Source of the DNA: Fen-1058 sp041738395
GTDB taxonomy: Bacteria > Chloroflexota > Anaerolineae > Fen-1058
Reading direction: 5' to 3'
Assembly (NCBI GenBank): GCA_041738395.1
Contig: JBGSPW010000050.1
Location: 52,670-116,669 of the forward strand
DNA length: 64,000 bases
The position numbers were made by a program, and so were the translations under genes. The notes beneath the pieces are model-generated. The model had not been told where the DNA came from. It made no database searches and worked only from the letters and a program-made list of their open reading frames with translations. Shown one piece after another: positions 48,883 through 57,390 of the stretch. The first letter of the stretch is position 1, and each line of letters starts with the position of its first letter.

Positions 48883-48979
48883 ACCGGGTCTCCTTTGATG
48901 TGAATCGCCATGGCGGCGGATATGATCTGTGCCCTGAGCAAAGTATACCTCTTGCGGGTAAGAATGCTCCAATCTCGCG

Positions 48980-49024
48980 TACCGGCCATATCCGGCGCAA
49001 CGCGCCCGTGGCCCCGCTAGGCGT
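48980..49024. repeat. Nested family E insert, 45 bases
   Basis: TACCGGCCATATCCGGCGCA, then ACGCGCCCGTGGCCCCGC, framed by CGCG and CGCGGGCAC. It matches the extra 43 bases inside the family E element at 51027-51070. The rest of 48883-49156 holds no gene I can support. Confidence 0.6.
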
Positions 49025-49156
49025 CGCGGGCACACACGCTTGCTGTGCATCATGATTCGAGGTAGACTTTGAGAGGTGCGCGGCGAGAGGCAGGTGAGCG
49101 CCCGACCGCACGGCCAGCGAGACTGGTGGACGCGAAGAAATAACGGACAAAGCGCT

Positions 49157-49882
49157 ATGACTACTTCAGCGGACATGCAACGCTTCAGGATAAACGCCAT
49201 GCACGGACATGATGTGGGCGTGTGGGTCTGCGAAGGGAGTGGGCTCTCCCTCAGTCCCTGTTTGTTCATGCAAGCGCTGTGTCCTGATCCCGCTCCCCGC
49301 CCGCTCCTGGTCAAGTGGAAACACTCTGGCACCCCGCCGAAGCCCTTTAGATCATCAGGGACTTTAGCGCTGATTTACACTGAAGTCGGTCGCATTCCCC
49401 CCTGGCCGTACCATTTGCACTTGTTCTCGCCTCAAGCGCCGGTTGTCCGAGATTTTGAACAAGCAAGCGGGCTGCAGGATTGGCACTTGACGGTGCCCGT
49501 GATCGGCATCATCGTGATCTTCGACAAGAAATATGATCGTCCGCCTGCCATGCCGCCGTTGAACCAGTTGTTCAACCGATCCAAATCCTTGAAACCCAAC
49601 GGACCTCTCGATTGGGTTCGAGCCCAACAATTGCCGTATGTCGTTGTCACACTCGGTTACGATGATGCACCCATAGCGGAACAGCAGTTCCGTAACCGGC
49701 ATGAAATCGCATCAGATATTCCTGTCGTGCGCGGACCAGCATTGGCAGATGCCAGGCAGCGAAATGATCAAACTAGCAGCATGTTTTCATCCGTGTTTGA
49801 GCACCAGAAATTAGTATTTGACAGGGAATCTGCCAAAGCTGTACTGAGCACATTGTACCGGCTAGTCGAGAGAGAACAGTAG
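49157..49882 (+). CDS. Hypothetical protein, possible Ras-like GTPase relative without P-loop
   Basis: A 241-residue protein. ATG 49157 is the likely start. The C-terminal half (VIGIIVIFDKKYDRPPAMPP, then LPYVVVTLGYDDAPIAEQQF and DRESAKAVLSTLYRLVE) has the strand-helix order of small GTPase-like proteins, and LPYVVVTLGYDD sits where such proteins have NKxD. The phosphate-binding GxxxxGK loop is not visible in the first 60 residues. I do not recognise the family with certainty. It stands alone between repeats and the hydrolase gene. Confidence 0.5.
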   Translation: MTTSADMQRFRINAMHGHDVGVWVCEGSGLSLSPCLFMQALCPDPAPRPLLVKWKHSGTPPKPFRSSGTLALIYTEVGRIPPWPYHLHLFSPQAPVVRDFEQASGLQDWHLTVPVIGIIVIFDKKYDRPPAMPPLNQLFNRSKSLKPNGPLDWVRAQQLPYVVVTLGYDDAPIAEQQFRNRHEIASDIPVVRGPALADARQRNDQTSSMFSSVFEHQKLVFDRESAKAVLSTLYRLVEREQ

Positions 49883-49937
49883 ACGCGTCAAATGTCCCAG
49901 TGCGTGGCGAAAGACTTGCTTCCAGGCAACTGGGGTA

Positions 49938-49946
49938 TGGTATCAT
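49938..49946 (+). promoter_or_regulatory. Extended -10 promoter of the alpha/beta hydrolase
   Basis: TGGTATCAT, 29 bases before the ATG at 49975. Confidence 0.4.
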
Positions 49947-49974
49947 TTCAGCACATCACCGCGCAGGAACAATC

Positions 49975-50850
49975 ATGACGAACCTGATCCCCGGCGAACA
50001 TCAGGCGGTCCTCAACGGCATTCGCATTCACTACACCATTCGTGGTCCATCAGGATACCCGGCGCTCATCGCCATTTCCGGCGGCCCCGGCATGGACGCG
50101 CGCGATTGGGATGACTTCGCCCGGATCGACGACTTCGTCACGATCATTCAGATTCACCCGCGCGGATCGGGCCTGTCTGATCCTGCGCCCAACGACGCCT
50201 ATCTCCTGCCCGATTATGCGTCTGACATCGAGGCGCTGCGCGCTCATTTGGGCTTACGCCAACCGATCGTGATGGGCTGGTCACACGGGGGCATGATCGC
50301 CCAGCAATTTGCGTTCACCTATCCCAACTCGTTATCCAAATTGATCCTGTTCGACACGGCGGCCTACTTCGGCGAGTTTCTGAGCGATGTTGAAGGCGCC
50401 GTCACGGAGTTCAAAGATCAACCGTGGTACGAGGATTCTTTCGCCGCACTGCAAGACGAATGGGCCGGCCGCTATCAAACCGACGACGACATGAGCGCTC
50501 TGTGGGTGCGCGAAATGAAGTTCTATTTCAAGCATTTCGGCGCGCGTGAAGCAGCGTATCACGAACGCACCAAGCACCTGCCGGTGCGCATCGCGCCGCT
50601 AAAGACCTTCAATGAGCGCGAAGCCGCGACGATGGACTTGCGTCCGCATCTAAAGAACATCAAAGCTCCGACGCTCGTCATCGTCGGGCGGCACGACTTC
50701 ATCACCACCGTGGCGATGGCTGAGGAGCTGGTAAAGCACATCCCCAACGCTCGCCTGGAAATCTTCGAAGACTCCGGCCACTTTGCGGTAATCGAAGAGC
50801 CGGAGAAGTTCTACCGGGTGGTTAAGCAATTCGTTACCAATGACAAATGA
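49975..50850 (+). CDS. Alpha/beta hydrolase, proline iminopeptidase-like
   Basis: A 291-residue protein. SGGPGMDARDWDDFARID is the oxyanion region, HPRGSGLSDP the conserved block after strand 4, GWSHGGMIAQQFAFTYP carries the nucleophile serine (GxSxG as GWSHG), and the closing EDSGHFAVIEEPEKF supplies the histidine. The cap region is helical. This matches proline iminopeptidase or epoxide-hydrolase-like enzymes; substrate unknown. ATG 49975 has AGGAA upstream. A TGATCAA word repeat follows at 50868-50883. Confidence 0.87.
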   Translation: MTNLIPGEHQAVLNGIRIHYTIRGPSGYPALIAISGGPGMDARDWDDFARIDDFVTIIQIHPRGSGLSDPAPNDAYLLPDYASDIEALRAHLGLRQPIVMGWSHGGMIAQQFAFTYPNSLSKLILFDTAAYFGEFLSDVEGAVTEFKDQPWYEDSFAALQDEWAGRYQTDDDMSALWVREMKFYFKHFGAREAAYHERTKHLPVRIAPLKTFNEREAATMDLRPHLKNIKAPTLVIVGRHDFITTVAMAEELVKHIPNARLEIFEDSGHFAVIEEPEKFYRVVKQFVTNDK

Positions 50851-50908
50851 GCAATTCTCAATTTTCAATGATCAATGATCAACGGCGAGTTAGCAGCAAT
50901 ACTGATCT

Positions 50909-50968
50909 AAAATGCTCGTAGCCCTCGTCTGCGAGGGCGTTCCCCGAGGACGGGGAACGGAGCGTTTT
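50909..50968. repeat. Family E variant
   Basis: AAAATGCTC and GAGCGTTTT are inverted ends; CCCTCGTCTGCGAGGG and TTCCCCGAGGACGGGGAA are two hairpins within. Confidence 0.65.
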
Positions 50969-51000
50969 CATGGTTTGTGGTGAACGCAGTTCATGGCGTC

Positions 51001-51119
51001 TGTTAAGATAAGGCTCCAAGCCCGCGACCAGCCATACCCGGCGCAACGCGCCGGTGGCCCGCTAGGCGTCGCGGGCGGACCAACCGCGAGGACGCGGTTG
51101 ACGAGCGCTAACTAAACAG
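51001..51119. repeat. Family E element with nested insert
   Basis: TGTTAAGATAAGGCTCCAAG, hairpins, and CTAACTAAACAG at the end match 15466-15545. The first hairpin loop carries 43 extra bases (51027-51070) that recur at 48980-49024. An ATCCGTT word repeat follows from 51141 to 51262, up to the YprB-like start. No gene is in this 414-base gap. Confidence 0.75.
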
Positions 51120-51264
51120 GATTGGAGTTAGCAGTCATCATCGCCCATCCGTTGATTCGCTGCTTGATCCATTGAAGACCTAATCCGTTCGCATCCGTTT
51201 ATCCGTTTCGCGCAGCATCCGTTGAAGACCCAATCCGTTGATTCGTTGCCTATTCGTTGACACC

Positions 51265-52518
51265 ATGCCTGACGACCTCCGCGACCGCCTGCGAAAACTC
51301 GGCATCCAAAAGGGTGCGCGTCACATCACCCCCCGACCCAGGCCCAAACGCTTGAGCGGCATCGAGTCGCTGATCGACGGCGAGACTATCGAGACCGACT
51401 ATGGCCCAGCCTTCGTGCACATCGAACACTACGCGCCCGATCATTTTCATGGCGCTTATCCGCTGGGAGAACTCCTGTCGCAATCCAACTTGGTGGCGGG
51501 GCGTCTCGCCGATCTCGACGAAAAAATCGATCTCAAACGAGTGGCCTTCATCGACACCGAGACCACGGGCCTCGCGGGCGGTACCGGCACGCTAGCGTTT
51601 CTCATCGGCATAGGCACGTTCGAGAACGATGGATCGTTCACGCTGCGGCAGTTCTTCCTGCGTTCCCCCGCCGAAGAACCCGCTACCCTGCTCCACCTGG
51701 CCGAGTGGCTCGATCGCTACGAGGCGCTTGTTTCGTTCAACGGACGCGGTTTCGATGTGCCCCTGCTGCAAACGCGCTTCATCCTGCACCACTTGCGCCC
51801 GTCGATTCTCAGCGCGCCGAACTTCGATCTGCTGACGCCGGCGCGGCGTGTCTGGCGCGGCCGGTTGGAGTCATGCTCGCTCAAATCGCTGGAATACCAC
51901 ATCCTCGACGTACACCGCGATCAAGCCGATATCGACGGATCGCTGATCCCGGAGATCTATTTCGACTACGTCCGCACCGGCGATGCGCGCGAGATACCGC
52001 GCGTCATGTATCACAACGCCTTCGACATCCTCTCGATGGTGACGCTGGCGACCCGGTTGATTCAAATCTTTGACGAAAATCGTGCTACGCCGCTTACCGC
52101 CGCCGATTGGTACGCCCTCGGCAAGTGGCATGCCGATCGGGCTGAGCACGATCAAGCAGAACGTTATCTACGGCAGGCAGTGGAAGACATGGCGGACACG
52201 CTGACTCATTATCAAGCCGCCATGCGTCTAAGCTTGCTCTACAAGCAACTCGATCGACGGGCTGATTCGATCGGGCTGTGGGAAACCGTGGCACAGGCAG
52301 CGCCACTTGATGCGCCGGCCTCGATCGAAGCCTGCATCGAACTGGCCAAATATTATGAGTGGCACGTCGTCGATCTGCCACAAGCCCTGGCCTGGACGGA
52401 ACAGGCGCAGACCATTGCTGCTACGCTGCCCGATCGATTCACGCGCAGTGAGCTGACCGCCGAGTTGGCGCATCGGCAGAAGAGGTTGTTGAAGAAAAGG
52501 GATCGTACTGCACCTTGA
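51265..52518 (+). CDS. YprB-like ribonuclease H-like exonuclease with TPR tail
   Basis: A 417-residue protein. Residues 80-250 form a DnaQ-like exonuclease: VAFIDTETTGLAGGTGTLAF (acidic motif I), VSFNGRGFDVPLLQTRF (motif II) and MYHNAFDILSMV (motif III region). The last 140 residues are TPR-like helices (HDQAERYLRQAVEDMADTLT, AAQAAPLDAPASIEACIELA). This domain pair is the YprB family, of unknown substrate, often near recombination genes in Firmicutes. ATG 51265 is chosen because the upstream frame runs into an ATCCGTT word repeat. Confidence 0.82.
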   Translation: MPDDLRDRLRKLGIQKGARHITPRPRPKRLSGIESLIDGETIETDYGPAFVHIEHYAPDHFHGAYPLGELLSQSNLVAGRLADLDEKIDLKRVAFIDTETTGLAGGTGTLAFLIGIGTFENDGSFTLRQFFLRSPAEEPATLLHLAEWLDRYEALVSFNGRGFDVPLLQTRFILHHLRPSILSAPNFDLLTPARRVWRGRLESCSLKSLEYHILDVHRDQADIDGSLIPEIYFDYVRTGDAREIPRVMYHNAFDILSMVTLATRLIQIFDENRATPLTAADWYALGKWHADRAEHDQAERYLRQAVEDMADTLTHYQAAMRLSLLYKQLDRRADSIGLWETVAQAAPLDAPASIEACIELAKYYEWHVVDLPQALAWTEQAQTIAATLPDRFTRSELTAELAHRQKRLLKKRDRTAP

Positions 52519-52522
52519 AACA

Positions 52523-52553
52523 AAAACCCCGCTTCAACATCGAGCGGGGTTTT
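52523..52553. terminator. Bidirectional terminator
   Basis: AAAACCCCGCT (52523-52533) and AGCGGGGTTTT (52543-52553), a perfect stem with A and T runs on both sides, between the convergent YprB-like and zinc-binding genes. Confidence 0.9.
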
Positions 52554-52571
52554 GACGCAGAGCGCGTGACT

Positions 52572-52739
52572 TTAACCGAAGCACTTCTTGTGGTAGTACA
52601 TCATCTTGCGCTTCAGACCATCCTTGATGGGGAACATGTCGCCCACCGAGATGACCTGACCGCACTTTTCGCACAGGTGCTTGGTCGGTTGGGCCAATCG
52701 CTTGGCTTCTTCTTTGGATTTCTCGCCGGTCTTTGCCAT
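52572..52739 (-). CDS. Small CxxC protein, 55 residues
   Basis: A 55-residue protein, MAKTGEKSKEEAKRLAQPTK, then HLCEKCGQVISVGD and MMYYHKKCFG. The CEKC pair and later HKKC suggest one zinc site. AGAAGGAG lies 8 bases before the ATG at 52739, and a strong terminator follows the stop (52523-52553), so it is a real gene although very short. Such proteins are widespread in Chloroflexota and resemble the HypA/zinc-finger type; function unknown. Confidence 0.8.
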   Translation of the reverse strand: MAKTGEKSKEEAKRLAQPTKHLCEKCGQVISVGDMFPIKDGLKRKMMYYHKKCFG

Positions 52740-52850
52740 CGTTGCTGCTCCTTCTAAAGTGACTTGCGCCTTCTCAAATCGTGGGGATAATAGTCCCGCT
52801 AGGCGGGGGTAATATTCTCACAAACCCCATGCTCTGTCAAGGAAGGCATC

Positions 52851-53327
52851 TTGAAAACCATTCTGTTTGTCTGCAGCGGCAACTACTGCCGCTCGCCCCT
52901 GGCCGAAGGTCTGGCGCGGCTGCGCCTGAAGCAGGCCGGCCATGACGGGCGATTCGTGACGCGCAGCGCCGGCACGCTGCCGGAATACGAAGGGCAGCCG
53001 GCGGCCCCGCTGATTCTGGAAGTGCTGCGCGAAGTAGGCGCCGCCAGGCAATTCAATCCGCCACATCAAATCACGGCCGACGAAATTGAGCAGGCCGATC
53101 TGATTCTGGGCATCGCGCAGCAACACCTTGCTTGGATTGGTGAGCACTATCCGGCGGCGGTCGCGCGCACTTGCTTGCTGTCCGACTTGATCGGCGAACG
53201 CTGGGACGTGATCGATCCCGGCGTGCAAGAACTCGATCCGCTGCGCGTTTGTCGCAACACGATCGATCGCGTCATCTCCACCGGCCTGCCCGAGCTCGTC
53301 CGGCGCGCGTCGGAGATGAGCCGATGA
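52851..53327 (+). CDS. Low-molecular-weight protein tyrosine phosphatase family protein
   Basis: A 158-residue protein starting at TTG 52851 after AGGAAGG. CSGNYCRSPLAEGL is the phosphate-binding loop with the nucleophile cysteine (CX5R); the general acid is Asp in DVIDPG. This is the arsenate reductase/LMW-PTP fold; the Tyr pair after the acid of eukaryotic PTPs is missing, as in many bacterial ones. It may dephosphorylate proteins or arsenate. The stop overlaps the next gene's ATG. Confidence 0.87.
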   Translation: MKTILFVCSGNYCRSPLAEGLARLRLKQAGHDGRFVTRSAGTLPEYEGQPAAPLILEVLREVGAARQFNPPHQITADEIEQADLILGIAQQHLAWIGEHYPAAVARTCLLSDLIGERWDVIDPGVQELDPLRVCRNTIDRVISTGLPELVRRASEMSR

Positions 53328-54583
53328 GCACACCGCACCTGCTGCTCTTCGATGTCGATGGTGTGCTGATCGAGGATGGCGGCTATTATGCCGCGCTGGT
53401 CGCCACGTTGAATTACTTCAACGAACTCATGGGCGCCCACCCGATCGTGTTTGATGCCCCCACGCGCGATCAATTCCAGTCGCGCGGCTACGTCAACGAA
53501 TGGGACCTGTGCCCGCTGTGCGCCGGAACGTTGATCGCCGCCACGCTGGCTCGCCATCCCGATCTGGCATTGCGCCCGGCCTCGTTTGAAGACTTCCTGC
53601 GCCAGTTCCGCGGTGTCAGCGTGCCGCAATTGAGAGACGTGGCGCAGCCCTATCTCGAACAGATCGATTTGTTGCAGGGTAAACCGGTGGAACGTGCCCG
53701 CGACATGCTCCTCAACGCGCTGGCTCAATTATCTGTGCGAGAAGACACACGTTCTGCCACAGAAACGTTGCTGCGTGAGATGTTCTCTCAGACACACGAT
53801 GTCGATCGCGCGCCTGTCACGCAGATTTTCCAGGAGCTCGTCATCGGATCGAAGTTGTACGCCGAGTCGTATCATCGGCCACCGCGCTTTGCCGCGCCGT
53901 CTGTATTGGCGACGGAAGATCATTCGCTGATTAGCGCGGCTTCGCAAGCCAAACTCGCGGAGTGGGTACAGGCTAATCGGGTGCAGATCTGCGTGTATAC
54001 CGCGCGACCCAGCTTGCCTCCCGCCGACGATCCCGATCACATCTCACTCATCGGCTATTCGCCGGAGGCGGAGTTGGGCATGCAGTTACTCGGCATGGAT
54101 TACCCATTGATTGCCACCGGCCGCGTGCAGTGGCTGGCCGCCAAAGTCAACGTGCCGTTCGAGAGTGTCACCAAGCCGGCGCCCATTCAAGCCCTGGCGG
54201 CGATCGGCGCAGCGCTGACGCACGAAGAGTCGAACTCGCTGTTGGCGGCGCACGCGCTCATGTCACGCGGAGAATTGATCGGACCGTTGGCGGCTCTAGG
54301 CTCCTTGACCGCGTCCGCGCGGTCGAGGCAAACCGCGGGGACGCGGTTTGAGAGCACGCCGCGGCCAGGCATCCATGTCTGGATCATCGAAGATGGCATT
54401 CTGGGCATGCAGGCCACGCAGGGCGCGATCGATCTCTTGAAACAGAACGGGCTCGATCTTCACGCGCACGCCATCGGCATTGCGGCCGGCGGCCCCAAAG
54501 CCGCGGCCCTCGCGCCGCTGAGTGAAATCGTGCTACCGGATGTGAACGCGGCGATCAACTACATTGAATCGCGCCTGATTTGA
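53324..54583 (+). CDS. HAD-like hydrolase with in-frame repeat insertion
   Basis: A 419-residue protein. LLLFDVDGVLIEDGGYYAAL is HAD motif I, IFVYTARPS-type CVYTARPSLPP motif II, and WIIEDGILGMQATQGAIDLL motif IV. It is much longer than a simple HAD, with a large helical insertion (residues 60-200). Residues about 326-345 (SLTASARSRQTAGTRFESTP) are encoded by a family E palindrome (54299-54357), and the frame is kept. It starts 3 bases before the stop of the phosphatase gene, so the two phosphatase-fold proteins are co-translated. Confidence 0.75.
   Translation: MSTPHLLLFDVDGVLIEDGGYYAALVATLNYFNELMGAHPIVFDAPTRDQFQSRGYVNEWDLCPLCAGTLIAATLARHPDLALRPASFEDFLRQFRGVSVPQLRDVAQPYLEQIDLLQGKPVERARDMLLNALAQLSVREDTRSATETLLREMFSQTHDVDRAPVTQIFQELVIGSKLYAESYHRPPRFAAPSVLATEDHSLISAASQAKLAEWVQANRVQICVYTARPSLPPADDPDHISLIGYSPEAELGMQLLGMDYPLIATGRVQWLAAKVNVPFESVTKPAPIQALAAIGAALTHEESNSLLAAHALMSRGELIGPLAALGSLTASARSRQTAGTRFESTPRPGIHVWIIEDGILGMQATQGAIDLLKQNGLDLHAHAIGIAAGGPKAAALAPLSEIVLPDVNAAINYIESRLI
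54299..54357. repeat. Family E palindrome inside the HAD-like gene
   Basis: GGCTCCTTGACCGCGTCCGC and GGCAAACCGCGGGGACGCGG with GAGAGCAC at the end, aligned to 15478-15537. Two hairpins are kept although the DNA is coding. Confidence 0.75.
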
Positions 54584-54708
54584 TCCACGACGCCCAGCGC
54601 GCCATTATGCTTTACGCATCACGTTTTGCGCATCATGCACCGTTTGCCGCATCATCCTCTCGATGATATGATTGCGCGGCTTTGCCTCAAGGAAAACAAA
54701 CTCTCTGC

Positions 54709-54832
54709 CGTCATTGCGAGGAGTGCTTTTCAACGACGAAGCAATCTCAACCCAATGCAGGAGACTGCTTCGATGACGCCTTACCCGCCGCAAAGCGGCG
54801 GAGGCGCGCCGGGCGAAAGTGCTCGCAGTGAT
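54709..54832. repeat. Family B element with nested GC-rich palindrome
   Basis: CGTCATTGCGAGGAG to GCTCGCAGTGAT are the outer arms, GAAGCAATCTC the inner block. A GC-rich palindrome ending in GGCGCGCCGGGCGAAA (to about 54818) is nested, with the same end as the 36-base element at 22233-22268. No gene lies in 54584-54867. Confidence 0.7.
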
Positions 54833-54867
54833 AGTAGATAGTAGTTATAGGAAAACAAGGAGAAGTT

Positions 54868-56574
54868 GTGGTGAAGAAGATTCTGATTCTGATCACAGTC
54901 AGTGTGCTGCTGCTAGTGCTGGCGGCCTGCGGCACGACCAACACACCAACGCTGACGCCGACGCTCACGGCAACAGCGAAACCACGGCCGACGCAGACCC
55001 CCATCCCTACGGCGACACCCACGGTCACGCCTGCGCCCATCGGCGTGTTTGCTTCGGGAGCGCTGCCCGCAGCATTCCGCACCCAGATCAATGACAAGCT
55101 GGCCCAACAGGCTGACGTCTTTATCGCGAGTGGCGATCCGAATTTGGCGGCATTGCAAGTGGCGTACGCGCCTAACATCGACGTACCGATCGTCGGCCAG
55201 TGGGTGTATGCGCTGGTCGCGCCATTCCCGACGCTGGTCGACGATGTGCCCTTCGCGGCCGTGCAGGCCGCCTGGCAAAGTCAGCCCGTGGAATGTGACG
55301 CCTGCGACTTCACCGGCCCGCTGCGTCTGAGCGAATCCACGCTCAGCGCCTTGAAAACGGCACTGGGCGAACCCGCCTCAGGCGCGGTGGAAGTGCTGCC
55401 CGCCGATCAGTTGACGCAGAAATTGTGGGATGCCAAACCCGCGTGGGGCATCGTGCCGTTCGACGAATTGAATCCGCGCCTCAAGGTTCTGTCGATCGAT
55501 GGGCGCACGCCGTTTCTGCACGGACTTGATCTCAACGCCTATCCGCTGACAGTCAAGATCGGTCTCGCCGGCCCGATCGACAAAGCCGAGCAACTCCAAG
55601 CGGCTGTGGGACAGCCGCTGACGAATCGCGATGAGAGCAAGCTGACGTTGGTCGCCATGACGGGCGTCACCGCCATGGCCCGCGACTTCGCCGCCAGCAT
55701 CGATGTCAATGGTGTGCTCTACCCTGCTAAGGAAATCAAGGACTGGTTCGATACCTCCGACATCGTCCACATCAGCAATGAGAATTCGTTCTGGCCCGAT
55801 TGCCCCAAGCAGCCCACCGCGAATCGCGGTGTATTTTGCAGCGATCCCAGTTATTGGGAATTGTTGAAGCACATTGGCACCGACGTTATTGAGTTAGACG
55901 GGAATCACCTGAACGACTATGGTGTCGAGCCGTTGAGTTACACGCTCGACTTGTACGAGCGTGAAGGGGTTCCTTACTATGGCGGCGGGCGCACGATTAC
56001 TGAGGCGACCCGCTACATCACGCTGACCCACAATGGCAACGTGCTGGCTTTTGCCGGCTGCAACCCGGTCGGCCCCTCAATCGATTGGGTCGATGGGCTG
56101 GGCGATGGCCGCCCCGGTTCTGCGCCGTGCGCGTCACCCTATCTCGAATTGCAGGACGAAATCAAGCAGGCCAAGGCCGCTGGCGCAGTCGTGTTTTCGA
56201 CGCTGCAATACAACGAACAACCATTGGGCGATTACAGTTACGAAACGGCGGTCTCGCAAGCGAAGGACTTTGCGCGCTTGATTGAAGCAGGCGCGGATGT
56301 GGTCAGCGGCAGTCAGGGCCACAGCGTGCAAGGCTTTGGCTTGAAGGGGAATGGCTTCCTGCACTATGGCGTGGGCAACCTGTTCTTCGATCAGATGCAA
56401 GCGCGCAATCTGCGCGAGAACTTCATCGACCGCTATCTGGTCTACGATAACAAGTTGATGGGCGTCGAACTGCTAACGACGATCCGCGATGAGGCCGCGC
56501 TGCCGCGCAAGATGACGACGGAAGAGCGGCGCGGGCTGCTGAAGAAGTTGTTTGACTTGAGTTACTGGCAATAG
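54868..56574 (+). CDS. CapA-family lipoprotein
   Basis: A 568-residue protein. A lipoprotein signal (ILILITVSVLLLVLAACGTT) ends in the LAAC lipobox; TPTLTPTLTATAKPRPTQTP and PIPTATPTVTPAP form a Thr/Pro linker. Residues 70-250 are a beta-rich domain; residues 270-560 are the CapA metallophosphatase-like fold: NENSFWPDCP, ELDGNHLNDYGVEPLSYTLD, VVFSTLQYNEQPLG, SGSQGHSVQGFG. CapA relatives take part in poly-gamma-glutamate synthesis or capsule export, but many members are of unknown function. AAGGAG precedes the GTG start at 54868. Confidence 0.85.
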   Translation: MVKKILILITVSVLLLVLAACGTTNTPTLTPTLTATAKPRPTQTPIPTATPTVTPAPIGVFASGALPAAFRTQINDKLAQQADVFIASGDPNLAALQVAYAPNIDVPIVGQWVYALVAPFPTLVDDVPFAAVQAAWQSQPVECDACDFTGPLRLSESTLSALKTALGEPASGAVEVLPADQLTQKLWDAKPAWGIVPFDELNPRLKVLSIDGRTPFLHGLDLNAYPLTVKIGLAGPIDKAEQLQAAVGQPLTNRDESKLTLVAMTGVTAMARDFAASIDVNGVLYPAKEIKDWFDTSDIVHISNENSFWPDCPKQPTANRGVFCSDPSYWELLKHIGTDVIELDGNHLNDYGVEPLSYTLDLYEREGVPYYGGGRTITEATRYITLTHNGNVLAFAGCNPVGPSIDWVDGLGDGRPGSAPCASPYLELQDEIKQAKAAGAVVFSTLQYNEQPLGDYSYETAVSQAKDFARLIEAGADVVSGSQGHSVQGFGLKGNGFLHYGVGNLFFDQMQARNLRENFIDRYLVYDNKLMGVELLTTIRDEAALPRKMTTEERRGLLKKLFDLSYWQ

Positions 56575-56650
56575 ATGCGGATCAAAGTCTCCGGTGGGCA
56601 GGCTGCAAAACCGGTATTTGCGACCCGTTTCCTCTTTAGGCAATTGAGGT

Positions 56651-56656
56651 TACAAT
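56651..56656 (+). promoter_or_regulatory. -10 element of the nuclease-like/DUF2283 pair
   Basis: TACAAT ends 7 bases before the ATG at 56664, which would place the transcription start at or next to the start codon, a leaderless message. No clear -35 is visible. Confidence 0.4.
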
Positions 56657-56663
56657 ATCTAAT

Positions 56664-56999
56664 ATGAGTGGTAGCGAACCTGCTTCTGACTTGTACTTTG
56701 AAGTCTCGACACCCTTGGGGTTTCTCGTCCGTGTGACGCACGTCTACTGGGATGTGATCGTCAACTTTAAGCACCCGGTCATGGCGGGGCGAGAAGCAGA
56801 TGTAAAGAGCACCCTCGCCCTGCCCGATGAAATACGCCGTAGTCGCAGTGACGCTGATGTCTACCTTTTTTATCGGACGGAACACCTGGGTCGTTGGGTA
56901 TGTGCGGTCTCGAAACAGGTCGATGAAACGTATGGCTTTTTGATCACGGCCTATCCGACTGACGCCATCAAAGAGGGGGTAATAGTATGGCACAAGTAA
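56664..56999 (+). CDS. Phage-barnase/RelE-like nuclease family protein
   Basis: A 111-residue protein. WDVIVNFKHPVMAGREADVK, then RSRSDADVYLFYR and KQVDETYGFLITAYPTDAIK match the small RelE/barnase-like nuclease family seen beside DUF2283 genes, with conserved KHP and the basic-aromatic YR pair; the toxin assignment is inferred. No ribosome site is seen upstream. It overlaps the DUF2283 gene by 13 bases. It may be the toxin-like half of a toxin-antitoxin pair. Confidence 0.7.
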   Translation: MSGSEPASDLYFEVSTPLGFLVRVTHVYWDVIVNFKHPVMAGREADVKSTLALPDEIRRSRSDADVYLFYRTEHLGRWVCAVSKQVDETYGFLITAYPTDAIKEGVIVWHK

Positions 57000-57199
57000 A
57001 AGTTTATTACGATCAAGCCGGTAACACCCTGACGGTCTGGTTTGGTCGGCCGCAAGATGAGTTCATCTGTGAAGAAACCGGCGAAGAAGTCGTGCTGATG
57101 AAAGACAAAGCCGGGCATGTCATTGGCTTTGAGAAATTGAACTTTTCAGCCCCCCAGCTGGAACCCTTGCGTGTAGCCTTTGAGGCCGTTGCTGTATAG
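56987..57199 (+). CDS. DUF2283 domain protein, likely antitoxin-like partner
   Basis: A 70-residue protein. VKVYYDQAGNTLTVWFGRPQ and ICEETGEEVVLMKDKAGHVI are the DUF2283 fold; the C-terminus IGFEKLNF matches the family. DUF2283 proteins are often paired with small RNase-like proteins, and this one overlaps its neighbour by 13 bases. A relic of a second capA 3' end (57214-57297) begins 15 bases after the stop. Confidence 0.75.
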   Translation: MAQVKVYYDQAGNTLTVWFGRPQDEFICEETGEEVVLMKDKAGHVIGFEKLNFSAPQLEPLRVAFEAVAV

Positions 57200-57213
57200 A
57201 TATTGATACAGCT

Positions 57214-57297
57214 GAGGCTGCGCTGCCGCGCAAGATGACGACGGAAGAGCGGCGCGGGTTGTTGAAGACGCTGTTCGACTTGAGTTACTGGCAGTAG
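57214..57297 (+). pseudogene. Remnant of a second capA-like 3' end
   Basis: 84 bases matching the last 84 bases of the CapA gene (56491-56574), 77 of 84 identical. Of the seven changes, six are synonymous and one gives Lys to Thr, which is the pattern of a gene that was once under coding selection. No start or upstream portion remains, so it is not expressed. Confidence 0.75.
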
Positions 57298-57390
57298 GTT
57301 GGTGGCTGGTCGCTCGTCGCTAGTCGTTGGTCAACAACAAAAATGGGTGATCGAATACCTCGATCACCCATTTTACTTACACCCCACTGG

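Noticed and set aside
48883..49332. N-terminal extension of the ChrB-like protein (full ChrB)
   Set aside because: The extra residues have no ChrB N-terminal features and a strong ribosome site lies before 48882.
56575..57213. Insertion sequence carrying the nuclease-like/DUF2283 pair
   Set aside because: No terminal inverted repeats or transposase; the flanking similarity is a coding relic of capA, not a target duplication.
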